Both the position numbers and the translations under genes were made by a program. Shown piece by piece: positions 16,160 to 24,230 of a stretch of 38,209 bases of DNA. How positions within the stretch are numbered: position 1 is the first letter of the stretch; each line of letters starts with the position of its first letter. This DNA comes from Odoribacter sp. (GTDB lineage Bacteria > Bacteroidota > Bacteroidia > Bacteroidales > Prolixibacteraceae), in NCBI GenBank assembly GCA_013824715.1, contig PNOH01000040.1, forward strand, positions 1-38,209, read 5' to 3'. The notes under the pieces were generated by a model. That model ran no database searches, had not been told where the DNA came from, and saw nothing but the letters and a program-made list of their open reading frames with translations.

Positions 16160-18583
16160 TTAGAATTTTACCGTCAGTTTCAGGTTCAGTTTCCGTTTAG
16201 TCAGGTAATTGGGTACGCCAAACATATCGCCGGTATTGTTGGCCACCCATAAATACGAAATGGTATTGTTAATTCCCAGTAAGTTGAAAACTTCAAGGCT
16301 AAGCCACATATCTTTGATTTGGTCGAACGCTTTGTGCTTATATTTTTTATGATCCTGATTAATCAGAACTTTCGAAAAACCAAGGTCAATACGCCGATAT
16401 GGCGGAATCCTGAAAACATCCATATAGCGTTGCGAATTGGGTGGGCCGGTAGGGAGCCGTGAACCATAAAACGCGGTCATGTGCATTTTCCAGGTTGGAT
16501 TTCCGGGGAAATAATCCTGAAAAAACACGCTGAAATTAAACCGCTGATCGGTTGGCCGGGGAATGTATCCGTGATTGTCGCCCAAAACATCTTCTTCGGT
16601 TTTCATGATGGAAAGGCTGGCCCATGATTCGATTCCACTTACAAATTCACCGTTCACTTTCATATCCAGTCCTGTGGCATAACCAAACGCTTCGTGGTCG
16701 GGCAAATATCTGATCCTCACATTGTCGATCTGATAGGGAGTCAGGTTGGAGAAGGATTTGAAATACAACTCGGATGCAAACTTAAATGGACGGTCCCAGG
16801 CCCTGAAAATATAGTCCGTTCCGAATACGACCTGAGCCGACCGCTGGGCTTTCGTTTCAGGATAAATAATTCCTTTCCGGTCTTTCAATTCCTTGTAAAA
16901 TGGCGGCTGATCGTATATTCCTCCGGAAAGGTGAAACACAAAATTGGCGTCCCAGTCGGGATAATAGCGTAAAATTGCACGTGGACTAAGCAACAGTTCC
17001 TGGTTATAGCTCCAGTATTGCGAGCGGATTCCTGCCGTAAGATAAAGATCACCCTTGCTTACCGGTATTTGGTAAGTATCCTGAATGTAGGCTGATAATC
17101 GAGTTGAATTCATTGCAAAATTTGTCCGGGTTGTACTAAAAAGTTCAATCCGGTCACCATGATATGGAATCGAATAACCGGTCGAGTCGCGGAGTATCCA
17201 TTCGCTCATCCGATCGTCAATTTTTTCAGCCTGAACTTTGACCCCCCAATTCAACAGGTGATGTTCCGAATTGTATGCTCCTTTGTGTTCAAGGCTGTAA
17301 ACCGTGGCATCGAGATAATTTCGTGCATGATTTAAAAATGTACCGACACCAAGGTTTAGCACGCTATCTCCAAGTTCATCGGAACCCAGATCGCGCTCCA
17401 GTTCATTCAAATAGTATTGCCCCAAAATGTCGTAAGTTTCTTCTTCTTTGGAATGATAGGCAGAAGCAATAAGCTTCATATTCAGCCGCTCGCCGGGATG
17501 ATAGTTGGCAACCAATGCCCCGGTTTGGGTAGCGAAACGGTCAACTTCCTGCCCTTCAAAATAAACCGTTGCATTGAAGGCCTGATTCCAGGTCCCGAAA
17601 CTCGTTTTGCGGGTTTGCGGAATGAAATTGTAGCGATTTTGGGCAATGTTCCCCAAAAATGAAACGTCGAAGGCATTACTGAATTTGTAGGTCATATAAG
17701 TTTGCGCATCGATAAAACGTGGATCGTATTCACCTTTTTCGTCGAGAGAACCCAATAAATACCTGTTTGTTTTATAACGGATTCCGGCGATGTACGAAAA
17801 TTTTCCATTTTTGCTGAGGTCTTCGAGCTGAAGTGAGCCCCCCAAAAAACTGGCCGAAGCTGAGCCTGCAAATACAGTTGGTTTCCGGTATTTGATGTCG
17901 AGCACCGACGACATTTTATCGCCATATTTGGCATCGAAACCGCCTGCCGAAAATTCAATTGACGAAACCATATCCGAATTAATGAAACTCATTCCTTCCT
18001 GTTGCCCGGCGCGGATCAGGAGTGGTCTATATACTTCAATATCGTTGACATACACCAGATTTTCGTCAAAATTTCCACCCCGGACCGAATACTGCGAACT
18101 AAGTTCATTGTTGCTCGAAACTCCGGGCAAAGTTTTAATCAGGGCTTCCACTCCGCCTGTACCGGCATCAGTCATGCTATTCAGGTATTTGGAGTCGATC
18201 CGGTCTAAATTGGCTTTATCGCGCCGGCTTTGTGTAATCCGAACTTCGCCAATCTCCATATCAACCTGCTGAATCGTGATGTTCAGTTCTATTCGTTGTT
18301 CTTCGGAAGCAGTGAGGTTCTTTTCAACTGAACGGTAACCAATCATCGAAAAGACGATTACAATGGGTTTTTTCGCCGGAATGCGCAGCAAATATTCACC
18401 TTTTCGGTTCGAAACAGTTCCGATTGTGGAGTTCCTGAGTGAAATATTGGCTAGTTCGACAGGGTTTCCGGAATTGTCGGTCACTTTACCAAATAACGTG
18501 GCATTGTTGCTCTGCGCGAACAGGCCCTTGTTACTGAAAAGAAACAGGATAGTAAGGAATAAAAAGATTTGAATTGACCTCAT
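16160..18583 (-). CDS. TonB-dependent outer-membrane receptor
   Basis: An 807-residue beta-barrel receptor that imports a ligand across the outer membrane using TonB energy. It has a signal peptide (1-23, ending LFAQ) and a carboxypeptidase-regulatory-like beta-sandwich (about 27-108, LFGKVTDNSGNPVELANISL). A linker holding GEVRITQSRR is followed by a plug domain with DAGTGGVEALIKTLPGVSSN and SVRGGNFDENLVYVNDIEV (140-183). The barrel ends in KRKLNLKLTVKF with a terminal Phe. No SusD-like lipoprotein is next to it, so it is not a standard glycan-utilisation SusCD pair. The ligand is unknown. Its neighbours are GH42 upstream and PhzF-like downstream. Confidence 0.92.
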   Translation of the reverse strand: MRSIQIFLFLTILFLFSNKGLFAQSNNATLFGKVTDNSGNPVELANISLRNSTIGTVSNRKGEYLLRIPAKKPIVIVFSMIGYRSVEKNLTASEEQRIELNITIQQVDMEIGEVRITQSRRDKANLDRIDSKYLNSMTDAGTGGVEALIKTLPGVSSNNELSSQYSVRGGNFDENLVYVNDIEVYRPLLIRAGQQEGMSFINSDMVSSIEFSAGGFDAKYGDKMSSVLDIKYRKPTVFAGSASASFLGGSLQLEDLSKNGKFSYIAGIRYKTNRYLLGSLDEKGEYDPRFIDAQTYMTYKFSNAFDVSFLGNIAQNRYNFIPQTRKTSFGTWNQAFNATVYFEGQEVDRFATQTGALVANYHPGERLNMKLIASAYHSKEEETYDILGQYYLNELERDLGSDELGDSVLNLGVGTFLNHARNYLDATVYSLEHKGAYNSEHHLLNWGVKVQAEKIDDRMSEWILRDSTGYSIPYHGDRIELFSTTRTNFAMNSTRLSAYIQDTYQIPVSKGDLYLTAGIRSQYWSYNQELLLSPRAILRYYPDWDANFVFHLSGGIYDQPPFYKELKDRKGIIYPETKAQRSAQVVFGTDYIFRAWDRPFKFASELYFKSFSNLTPYQIDNVRIRYLPDHEAFGYATGLDMKVNGEFVSGIESWASLSIMKTEEDVLGDNHGYIPRPTDQRFNFSVFFQDYFPGNPTWKMHMTAFYGSRLPTGPPNSQRYMDVFRIPPYRRIDLGFSKVLINQDHKKYKHKAFDQIKDMWLSLEVFNLLGINNTISYLWVANNTGDMFGVPNYLTKRKLNLKLTVKF

Positions 18584-18645
18584 TCGTCAAAAATAATAGT
18601 TCTGCAATAATTAACTGTTCAGTTGGTCAATAAATTGTTTTCCCA

Positions 18646-20748
18646 CTAATATTTCCAAACCAATACATCGGCTGTTTTCATGGCTTTGTTCCCAACTAGG
18701 ATTTTGGTATTCGCCGGAAGGTTCATTTCATAAACCTTATCCGAATAATTTACCGCAATGCCAAATCCGTCGCGATACTCAACCATGATTCCTTCCGGAT
18801 AATTTTCAACCGGAATTCCCTGCTGCTTGTACAGTTTAGTTAAAACCTGTTTTTCCAGATCGCCAGATTTTGAGTCAACTCCAACGTAAGTTACGGTTCC
18901 TTTACCCAATTTATGCGAAACAACCGCGGGAGTTCCGGCATAAAAATCGCCCTCGTAAGTGGCCCATGTTTCTGTTCCTGGAAATGGTTTCAGCAAATCG
19001 CCCCAACTCGTCCAGGTATAATCCTGATTATTGAAGCGTATTTTGTCGGGTGAATGAGGCATCAACAAATCATACGATTCAACTTCGGCGCCAAACAGTT
19101 TCCACATAGGTTGGTAGAATTTGGCCTCCCAAAGGTGTCCGTTTCTATCCTGAATCCCGGTACGGCAACTCATTACCAGATTTCCGCCGTTTTCGGCATA
19201 GCGGGTCAGTTTGTCAATCATGAGCTGATCAATCATTTGGTAGGCAGGAACAACCAAAACCGGATAATTGGCAAAATTGCTGGTGTCGCGGACAAAATCA
19301 ACCGGAGCGCCAAACGATTTTACAGCTTTGTAGTATTTCAGGAAATGAGCTTCGGTATTCCACTCGGTCGTTTGCTTGTTCAGGTTAATGCCCTGCACAT
19401 TGTCGGTATTGATCAGGATGCCCGTTTTGCGTTGCAGGTACGGTTTAGGTAATTGTGCTTTCGCATCGTAGTTTTTACGCAGTTGATTAATTTCCTGAAT
19501 AAACTGACTGAATTCCAGTCCGCCCGGAGTAGGAGTGACGCCATCGGTACCTACAATGCCGTAATGATACGCTTCGTAGCCATAAAGTGGGGCGCGGTAA
19601 CGATAAGTACAGGTAAATTTGCTCCCGCCGGCAAACACATGCCACAACCACATTCGTATTGCTCCCGGAAGCGGTTGCGGATTGATACTTCCCCAGTTTA
19701 CCTGTCCGGGCTGAAGTTCCATTACCCCATAAATACCTTTGAGCGGACGGAAAAAATCGTTGGCCATGGCAAGGCGTGAATATTCGCCAACGCGGTAACC
19801 TTTTGGGCCAATGCCACGGTCGCTGCCATAAACCATATATCGGGTATAGGCTACAAAATCAAGTTCCTTGCTCATTCCAACATAACCAACGTCGTACATC
19901 GGTATATAATTGGAAGTAATGTATTGGAAAGGCGCATTATATTTCCGGAGAACTTTAGCCTGTTCATCCAGAAAAGTAGCCGTTTCTTCATCGGCAAACC
20001 GGTAATGATCGAGCCTTTGGTGAAGGTTCATGCCCCATTGTTTGTGCCGGGGAATGTTTATTTCCTGAAAATCGCTGTAAGTTCCGCTCCAGAAATTGGT
20101 CCCCCACGCCTTATTCACAGCATCAATGGTTTTGTATTTTTTCTTTACCCAATCGCGGAAGCGTTGAGGCGCATCTTTTCCATAATCCAGAAAACGGCGG
20201 GGTTCATTGTCGAGCTGCCAGCCAATAACGCGGGCATCTTTTCCGTAGCGCTTTCCCAATTCATCAATCATTTTCATCGAATACTGACGGTAATAATTGT
20301 TCGAAAAAGTAGCATGCTGTCGCCCACCGTGATCCATTTGGGTTCCATCTTCAGAGGTTGCGAGTACTTCCGGATGCCTGCGTACCAGCCAAACCGGCGG
20401 AGTTGCCGTTGAGGTGCAAAGAATGACTTTCAACTTGTATTTATCGGCCAGTTGCAACGACCGGTCTAACCATTTGAAATCATAACGGCCTTCTTCTGGT
20501 TCGAGCTGGGCCCAGGCAAATTCTGCAAAATGGGTGAATTCGAACCCCATTTTTGCCATGTTCTGAAAGTCGCGTTCCCATTGTGCGGAATCCCAATGTT
20601 CAGGATAGTAATATACCCCAACTGAAGTTAATTCTTTGGCCGGGAAAAACTTTTCGGGATGTTGAGCCTTCGAATTCAGAAGAAGCAACATTCCTAAAAA
20701 AATGGATAAAATCAGTCGTTTAATAAGTAGTATCAGTTTCATTTTCAT
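18646..20748 (-). CDS. Secreted GH42 beta-galactosidase
   Basis: A 700-residue enzyme that removes beta-galactosyl residues from oligosaccharides in the periplasm. A signal sequence covers residues 1-28 (ending NSKAQ). The TIM barrel starts at VGVYYYPEHWDSAQWERD. The acid/base is Glu182 in WQLDNEPRR, and the nucleophile is Glu344 in GVMELQPGQVNWG. Both are in the expected GH42 positions. A trimerisation domain (about 430-640, TGILINTDNVQGIN onward) and a C-terminal beta domain follow, so the length is normal. The N-terminal signal is unusual for GH42, which is cytoplasmic in many bacteria, but is common in Bacteroidota. It is the first gene of the minus-strand run, 62 bp ahead of the TonB receptor. 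Confidence 0.93.
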   Translation of the reverse strand: MKMKLILLIKRLILSIFLGMLLLLNSKAQHPEKFFPAKELTSVGVYYYPEHWDSAQWERDFQNMAKMGFEFTHFAEFAWAQLEPEEGRYDFKWLDRSLQLADKYKLKVILCTSTATPPVWLVRRHPEVLATSEDGTQMDHGGRQHATFSNNYYRQYSMKMIDELGKRYGKDARVIGWQLDNEPRRFLDYGKDAPQRFRDWVKKKYKTIDAVNKAWGTNFWSGTYSDFQEINIPRHKQWGMNLHQRLDHYRFADEETATFLDEQAKVLRKYNAPFQYITSNYIPMYDVGYVGMSKELDFVAYTRYMVYGSDRGIGPKGYRVGEYSRLAMANDFFRPLKGIYGVMELQPGQVNWGSINPQPLPGAIRMWLWHVFAGGSKFTCTYRYRAPLYGYEAYHYGIVGTDGVTPTPGGLEFSQFIQEINQLRKNYDAKAQLPKPYLQRKTGILINTDNVQGINLNKQTTEWNTEAHFLKYYKAVKSFGAPVDFVRDTSNFANYPVLVVPAYQMIDQLMIDKLTRYAENGGNLVMSCRTGIQDRNGHLWEAKFYQPMWKLFGAEVESYDLLMPHSPDKIRFNNQDYTWTSWGDLLKPFPGTETWATYEGDFYAGTPAVVSHKLGKGTVTYVGVDSKSGDLEKQVLTKLYKQQGIPVENYPEGIMVEYRDGFGIAVNYSDKVYEMNLPANTKILVGNKAMKTADVLVWKY

Positions 20749-20785
20749 GATTGGTGAATTTTATTGTGGTTAATAATTGGCGCTA

Positions 20786-20811
20786 CAAGTATAGTTTTTT
20801 TTCAAAGACAA
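20786..20811 (-). promoter_or_regulatory. Candidate Bacteroidota-type promoter for the GH42 gene
   Basis: On the minus strand, TATACTTG (20793 to 20786) matches the -7 consensus TAnnTTTG in seven of eight positions, and lies 37 bp before the GH42 ATG. A TTG (20811 to 20809) lies 15 bases upstream, closer than the usual -33 spacing. It is supportive but not decisive. Confidence 0.35.
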
Positions 20812-20914
20812 TATTGAAAATTATTTCCGGCTGAGGCTTCATATTTTAACCTTACCATTAGTCCGTTCATCGGTAAAAACAAGCCATTCATGCCATTTAT
20901 TTTTTCAGTATAGT

Positions 20915-20928
20915 GGTATGATTATACC
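20915..20928. promoter_or_regulatory. Small inverted repeat ahead of the GNAT gene
   Basis: GGTAT-GATT-ATACC is a perfect 5-4-5 inverted repeat, 22 bp before the GNAT ATG in the divergent GH42/GNAT intergenic region. It could be a regulator half-site pair or a chance palindrome. Confidence 0.3.
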
Positions 20929-20950
20929 TTCACGGTGAAAATCAAAAACC

Positions 20951-21484
20951 ATGAATACAATTATCATCCGTAAAGAAACTCCGGAGGATTACAACTGGGT
21001 AATCGAATTAACCGAGAAAGCCTTCGAAACCATGGAATTCAGCGATGGGAATGAAGGAAAACTCGTTGAAAAACTCCGGAAAGCTCCAACTTTTATTCCG
21101 GAACTTTCGCTGGTTGCCGAACTCGGCGGACAGTTAGTTGGACACATTCTGTTTACTCCACTGCAAATTAGAAATGAGCAGAACAGTTTTACTTCGCTGG
21201 TTTTGGGGCCGGTTTCGGTTCTTCCTGAATATCAAAAACAGGGAATTGGCGAAAAACTCATTCGCACCGGGCATCAAAAAGCCTTCGAACTTGGATTTCA
21301 ATCGGTTATTCTGATCGGGTACCCCGAATATTATCCGCGTTTTGGGTACAAACCTGCTTCCGGATGGGGGATTAAAACACAAATACCTTTGCCTTCCGAC
21401 GATGTTTTTATGGCGGTGGAACTAACAGAAGGCGGATTGACAGGCGTTTCGGGAATGGCGGTTTTTCCTCCCGAATTTGGATAA
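20951..21484 (+). CDS. GNAT N-acetyltransferase (YhbS-like)
   Basis: A 177-residue cytoplasmic acetyltransferase. It opens with IIIRKETPEDYNWVIELTEKAF, a typical beta1-alpha1. The acetyl-CoA loop is in GPVSVLPEYQKQGIGEKLIR (residues ~81-100, matching the Q/RxxGxG motif), and the later GYPEYYPRFGYKPASGWGI segment is characteristic of the YhbS/COG3153 branch. The substrate is unknown. It reads away from GH42, and is followed after a 140-bp repeat-bearing gap by the crtI-type gene, so co-transcription is possible but not obvious. Confidence 0.9.
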   Translation: MNTIIIRKETPEDYNWVIELTEKAFETMEFSDGNEGKLVEKLRKAPTFIPELSLVAELGGQLVGHILFTPLQIRNEQNSFTSLVLGPVSVLPEYQKQGIGEKLIRTGHQKAFELGFQSVILIGYPEYYPRFGYKPASGWGIKTQIPLPSDDVFMAVELTEGGLTGVSGMAVFPPEFG

Positions 21485-21535
21485 CAGAAAACAAAACGCT
21501 ATGGAGCTTCTGTGGTAAAATAAACAAACAAAACA

Positions 21536-21604
21536 AACCACATAGGCACATAGGTCACAATAGAAAAACAAAAAAAACTATGTGCACTATGTGTCTATGT
21601 GGTT
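21536..21604. repeat. CACATAG-type imperfect inverted repeat
   Basis: AACCACATAGGCACATAG (21536-21553) is the reverse complement of CTATGTGTCTATGTGGTT (21587-21604) with one mismatch in 18. A further CTATGTG copy sits at 21579-21585. The loop is A-rich. The arms could fold in RNA into a long stem just before the crtI-type ATG at 21624. It resembles dispersed intergenic repeats I associate with Bacteroidota. An in-frame GTG start within it is a by-product of the repeat. Confidence 0.8.
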
Positions 21605-21623
21605 CAATAACAGAATAAAAAAC

Positions 21624-23117
21624 ATGAAAAAAGCAGTCATCATTGGAGCCGGAGTTGGCGGATTAGCCACCGCCTGCTATCTGGCCCAAAATGGTTACTC
21701 GGTTGAAATCTACGAAAAGAACTGTAATCCGGGCGGACGCTGCGGCCAACTTGTTCAGGATGGCCACCGTTTTGATTTGGGAGCCACCATTTTGCTGATG
21801 CCTTCATTGTATAAAAAAGTTCTTTCTGAATTGGGCATCGATCTGGAAAAGGATTTGGAGACAACATCGCTCGAGCCGGTTTATAAATTATTCTTCAGCG
21901 ATGGAACCGATTTCGCTTTTACCCGCAGCCCCCAACGAATGAAAGCCCAACTTGAAACCATAGAACCGGGGAGTTTTCAGAAATATCAGGAATATGTGAA
22001 GGAAGGTTATGAATTTTTCAATCTTTCGATGAACGATTTGCTGGGCAAAAACTTCGATCATTTGTTCCAGTTCGTGAATTTCAAAAGCATGCGTCTGCTC
22101 CTGAAACTCAAAACATACCTCTACCACACCGATTACATCAAACGATTTTTCACTGATCCGCATTTGAGGATGGCGTTCACGTTTCAGAACATTTATGTGG
22201 GACAGAATCCGTACCAGGCGCCAGCCTTTTTCTCGATGTTGCCCGGCGCTGAAATTGCCGAAGGAGCATTGTTCCCGAAAGGAGGAATGCATCGGATTGT
22301 CCAGACTCTGCAAACTTTGGCTGAAAAAAACAATGTGCAGATTTACTGTAAAAAACCAGTTGATAAAATAATCCTGAACGGCAAAAAAGCCGAAGGAATC
22401 ATGCTCGAAGATGGCACCATTGTTCATGCCGATTTGGTGATTGCAAGCGCCGATCTGCCTTATGTGTACGACAAACTATTGCGCGACAAATCCAAAACCC
22501 GGTCTTTGAAAGATAAAAAATATTCCTGTTCAGCCATCGTCTTCCATTGGGGCATTGACAAGATTTATCCGCAACTTGACCATCACAGCGTGTTCCTGAA
22601 TGATCCTTACGAACAGGGATTGGAAAAAATTTTCAATGAAAAATCACTGGCAGATAATCCGAGTTTTTACGTTCATGCACCGGTACGGAACGATCGGTCG
22701 GCAGCGCCAGAGAATCAGGATACACTTTCAGTGGTGGTTCCGGTGGCACATTTAGATGAAAAGTACGATCAGGATTGGAAAAAACTAAAGCAAACGGCCC
22801 GTGAGGGAGTCATCCAACGTCTGGAGGAAGCAGGTTTGTACGACATTGAAGAACACATTAAATTCGAGATTTGTTACCTGCCCAAAACCTGGGAAAGCAG
22901 TTGCAATGTAACACGTGGTTCGGTGTTCGGAAGTTTGTCGCATTCCATTTTTCAGATGGGCTATTTCCGTCCGCACAACCGCCACAAAAAGTATAAAAAT
23001 TTGTATTTCGCGGGTGGAAGTACGCATCCCGGAAATGGTGTTCCGCTGGTGCTTTTAGGCGCCAAACTTACGAGCGAAAGGATTCTGAATGATGCAAAGG
23101 AAATGATGAATGGCTAA
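21624..23117 (+). CDS. crtI: CrtI-type FAD-dependent phytoene desaturase family protein
   Basis: A 497-residue FAD enzyme from the ATG at 21624 (MKKAVIIGAGVGGLATACYL). The frame upstream to 21582 is repeat-derived. The Rossmann motif GAGVGG (8-13) is followed by Glu31 and PGGRCGQLVQDGHRFDLGATIL, and the C-terminal signature is YFAGGSTHPGNGVPLVLLGAK. These are the marks of carotenoid desaturases/isomerases (COG1233). The neighbouring squalene/phytoene synthase supports a carotenoid or apocarotenoid pathway. The reaction (C30 or C40 substrate, number of desaturations) cannot be read from the sequence. The TAA stop is the first three bases of an octamer tandem repeat. Confidence 0.88.
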   Translation: MKKAVIIGAGVGGLATACYLAQNGYSVEIYEKNCNPGGRCGQLVQDGHRFDLGATILLMPSLYKKVLSELGIDLEKDLETTSLEPVYKLFFSDGTDFAFTRSPQRMKAQLETIEPGSFQKYQEYVKEGYEFFNLSMNDLLGKNFDHLFQFVNFKSMRLLLKLKTYLYHTDYIKRFFTDPHLRMAFTFQNIYVGQNPYQAPAFFSMLPGAEIAEGALFPKGGMHRIVQTLQTLAEKNNVQIYCKKPVDKIILNGKKAEGIMLEDGTIVHADLVIASADLPYVYDKLLRDKSKTRSLKDKKYSCSAIVFHWGIDKIYPQLDHHSVFLNDPYEQGLEKIFNEKSLADNPSFYVHAPVRNDRSAAPENQDTLSVVVPVAHLDEKYDQDWKKLKQTAREGVIQRLEEAGLYDIEEHIKFEICYLPKTWESSCNVTRGSVFGSLSHSIFQMGYFRPHNRHKKYKNLYFAGGSTHPGNGVPLVLLGAKLTSERILNDAKEMMNG

Positions 23118-23223
23118 ATGGTTTAATGGTTAAATGGTCAAATGGTTAAATGGTCAAATGGTCAAATGGTTAAATGGTTAATGGTTAAATTAAATAGTAA
23201 ATAGTCAATAGTTAAATTGTCAA
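23115..23223 (+). repeat. Octamer tandem repeat starting in the crtI stop codon
   Basis: Eight consecutive 8-bp units of the form [T/C][A/T]AATGGT run from 23115 to 23178, then a 7-bp unit (23179-23185) and a decaying tail of TAAATAGT-like sequence to about 23223. The first three bases of unit one are the TAA stop codon of the crtI-type gene. The tract fills most of the gap to the next ATG (23264). Units alternate between TAAATGGT and CAAATGGT. Confidence 0.9.
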
Positions 23224-23263
23224 TTTTCTCAATGACTTGGCCATTAAGCAATACGCACACAAT

Positions 23264-24211
23264 ATGGAAACACTCGTTCACACCCAAACCGATCTTTTTC
23301 TCGACATTTTCGAGTCCATCGATTTCGAGAAAATTGTTGATCATCCGAATATCCTGATTGCAGCCCATTTCTGGGACGTGGAACGCTATCAGGCAGCCAA
23401 AAACTGCTACAAATTTATGCGGGCTATAGACGATCTGATTGACGACTATAAAACCGAACATGTCACCATCGCTCCTGAAAATCAGGCGCAGTTTGAAGCC
23501 GATGTTTACCGGTGGATCAACTCCATTGCAGAAACATCACAAAATAATCCTTTACAGGCCGGATTGCTTGAAACGGTTGAGCGCTTCAGCATTCCGTTCT
23601 GGCCACTCGAAGCCTTTGCCAAATCAATGATTTACGATATTTACCACGATGGATTTCCGACACTTCAAGGTTTTATTGATTATGCTGGTGGCGCTTCGGT
23701 GGCGCCGGCTTCCATTTTTGTGCATCTGTGCGGACTGACCCAAAAGAATGGGAAATATCTTCCTCCGGTTTTCGATGTAAAACGGGTGGCAACACCCTGT
23801 GCATTTTTCAGCTATTTGGTACACATCATCCGCGATTTCCAGAAAGACCACCTCAATAACCTGAATTATTTTCCGGATGATCTGATCGCGAAAAACGGTC
23901 TTGACCGCGCGAAACTTCTCCAAATGGCCAAAGGAATGCCGGTTGATCAGGGATTTCGAAATTTAGTACGCGAAATATACGAAGTGGCCGACTATTACCG
24001 CCTGAAAACCTATGAAATGATTCAGGAAATCCGTCCGTTCGTTGAGCCTCGTGGTCAGTTGAGCCTTGAAATCATTTTTGCCCTGTATCACATGGTTTTC
24101 GAACGAATCGATATTGAAAACGGAACCTTTTCAACAAAAGAATTAAACCCAAGCTGGCAGGAAATAAAAGAGCGTGTTGGACAGGTGATCGAGATGTTTG
24201 AAGCAGAATAA
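23264..24211 (+). CDS. Squalene/phytoene synthase family protein
   Basis: A 315-residue head-to-head prenyl synthase homologue. I chose the ATG at 23264 over an in-frame TTG at 23237. The first aspartate motif is in KNCYKFMRAIDDLIDDYK (Asp56, 57, 60, 61), and the second is RDFQKD (Asp191, Asp195) in SYLVHIIRDFQKDHLNNLNY. Both diphosphate-binding motifs are therefore present. It would condense two farnesyl or geranylgeranyl diphosphates to a C30 or C40 product. Placement right after the CrtI-type gene suggests a crtB-like role, but hopanoid or squalene use is possible. The next gene starts 19 bp downstream. Confidence 0.88.
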   Translation: METLVHTQTDLFLDIFESIDFEKIVDHPNILIAAHFWDVERYQAAKNCYKFMRAIDDLIDDYKTEHVTIAPENQAQFEADVYRWINSIAETSQNNPLQAGLLETVERFSIPFWPLEAFAKSMIYDIYHDGFPTLQGFIDYAGGASVAPASIFVHLCGLTQKNGKYLPPVFDVKRVATPCAFFSYLVHIIRDFQKDHLNNLNYFPDDLIAKNGLDRAKLLQMAKGMPVDQGFRNLVREIYEVADYYRLKTYEMIQEIRPFVEPRGQLSLEIIFALYHMVFERIDIENGTFSTKELNPSWQEIKERVGQVIEMFEAE

Positions 24212-24230
24212 TCAACATAAATTCAAAAAA

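Noticed and set aside
16160-18583. SusC-type glycan receptor of a polysaccharide-utilisation locus.
   Set aside because: No SusD neighbour, shorter than typical SusC proteins (usually about 1000 residues), and no sensor-regulator nearby.
23237-23263. TTG start of the squalene/phytoene synthase adding nine residues.
   Set aside because: The ATG at 23264 is better placed, and the upstream codons (MAIKQYAHN) continue out of the repeat-derived spacer.
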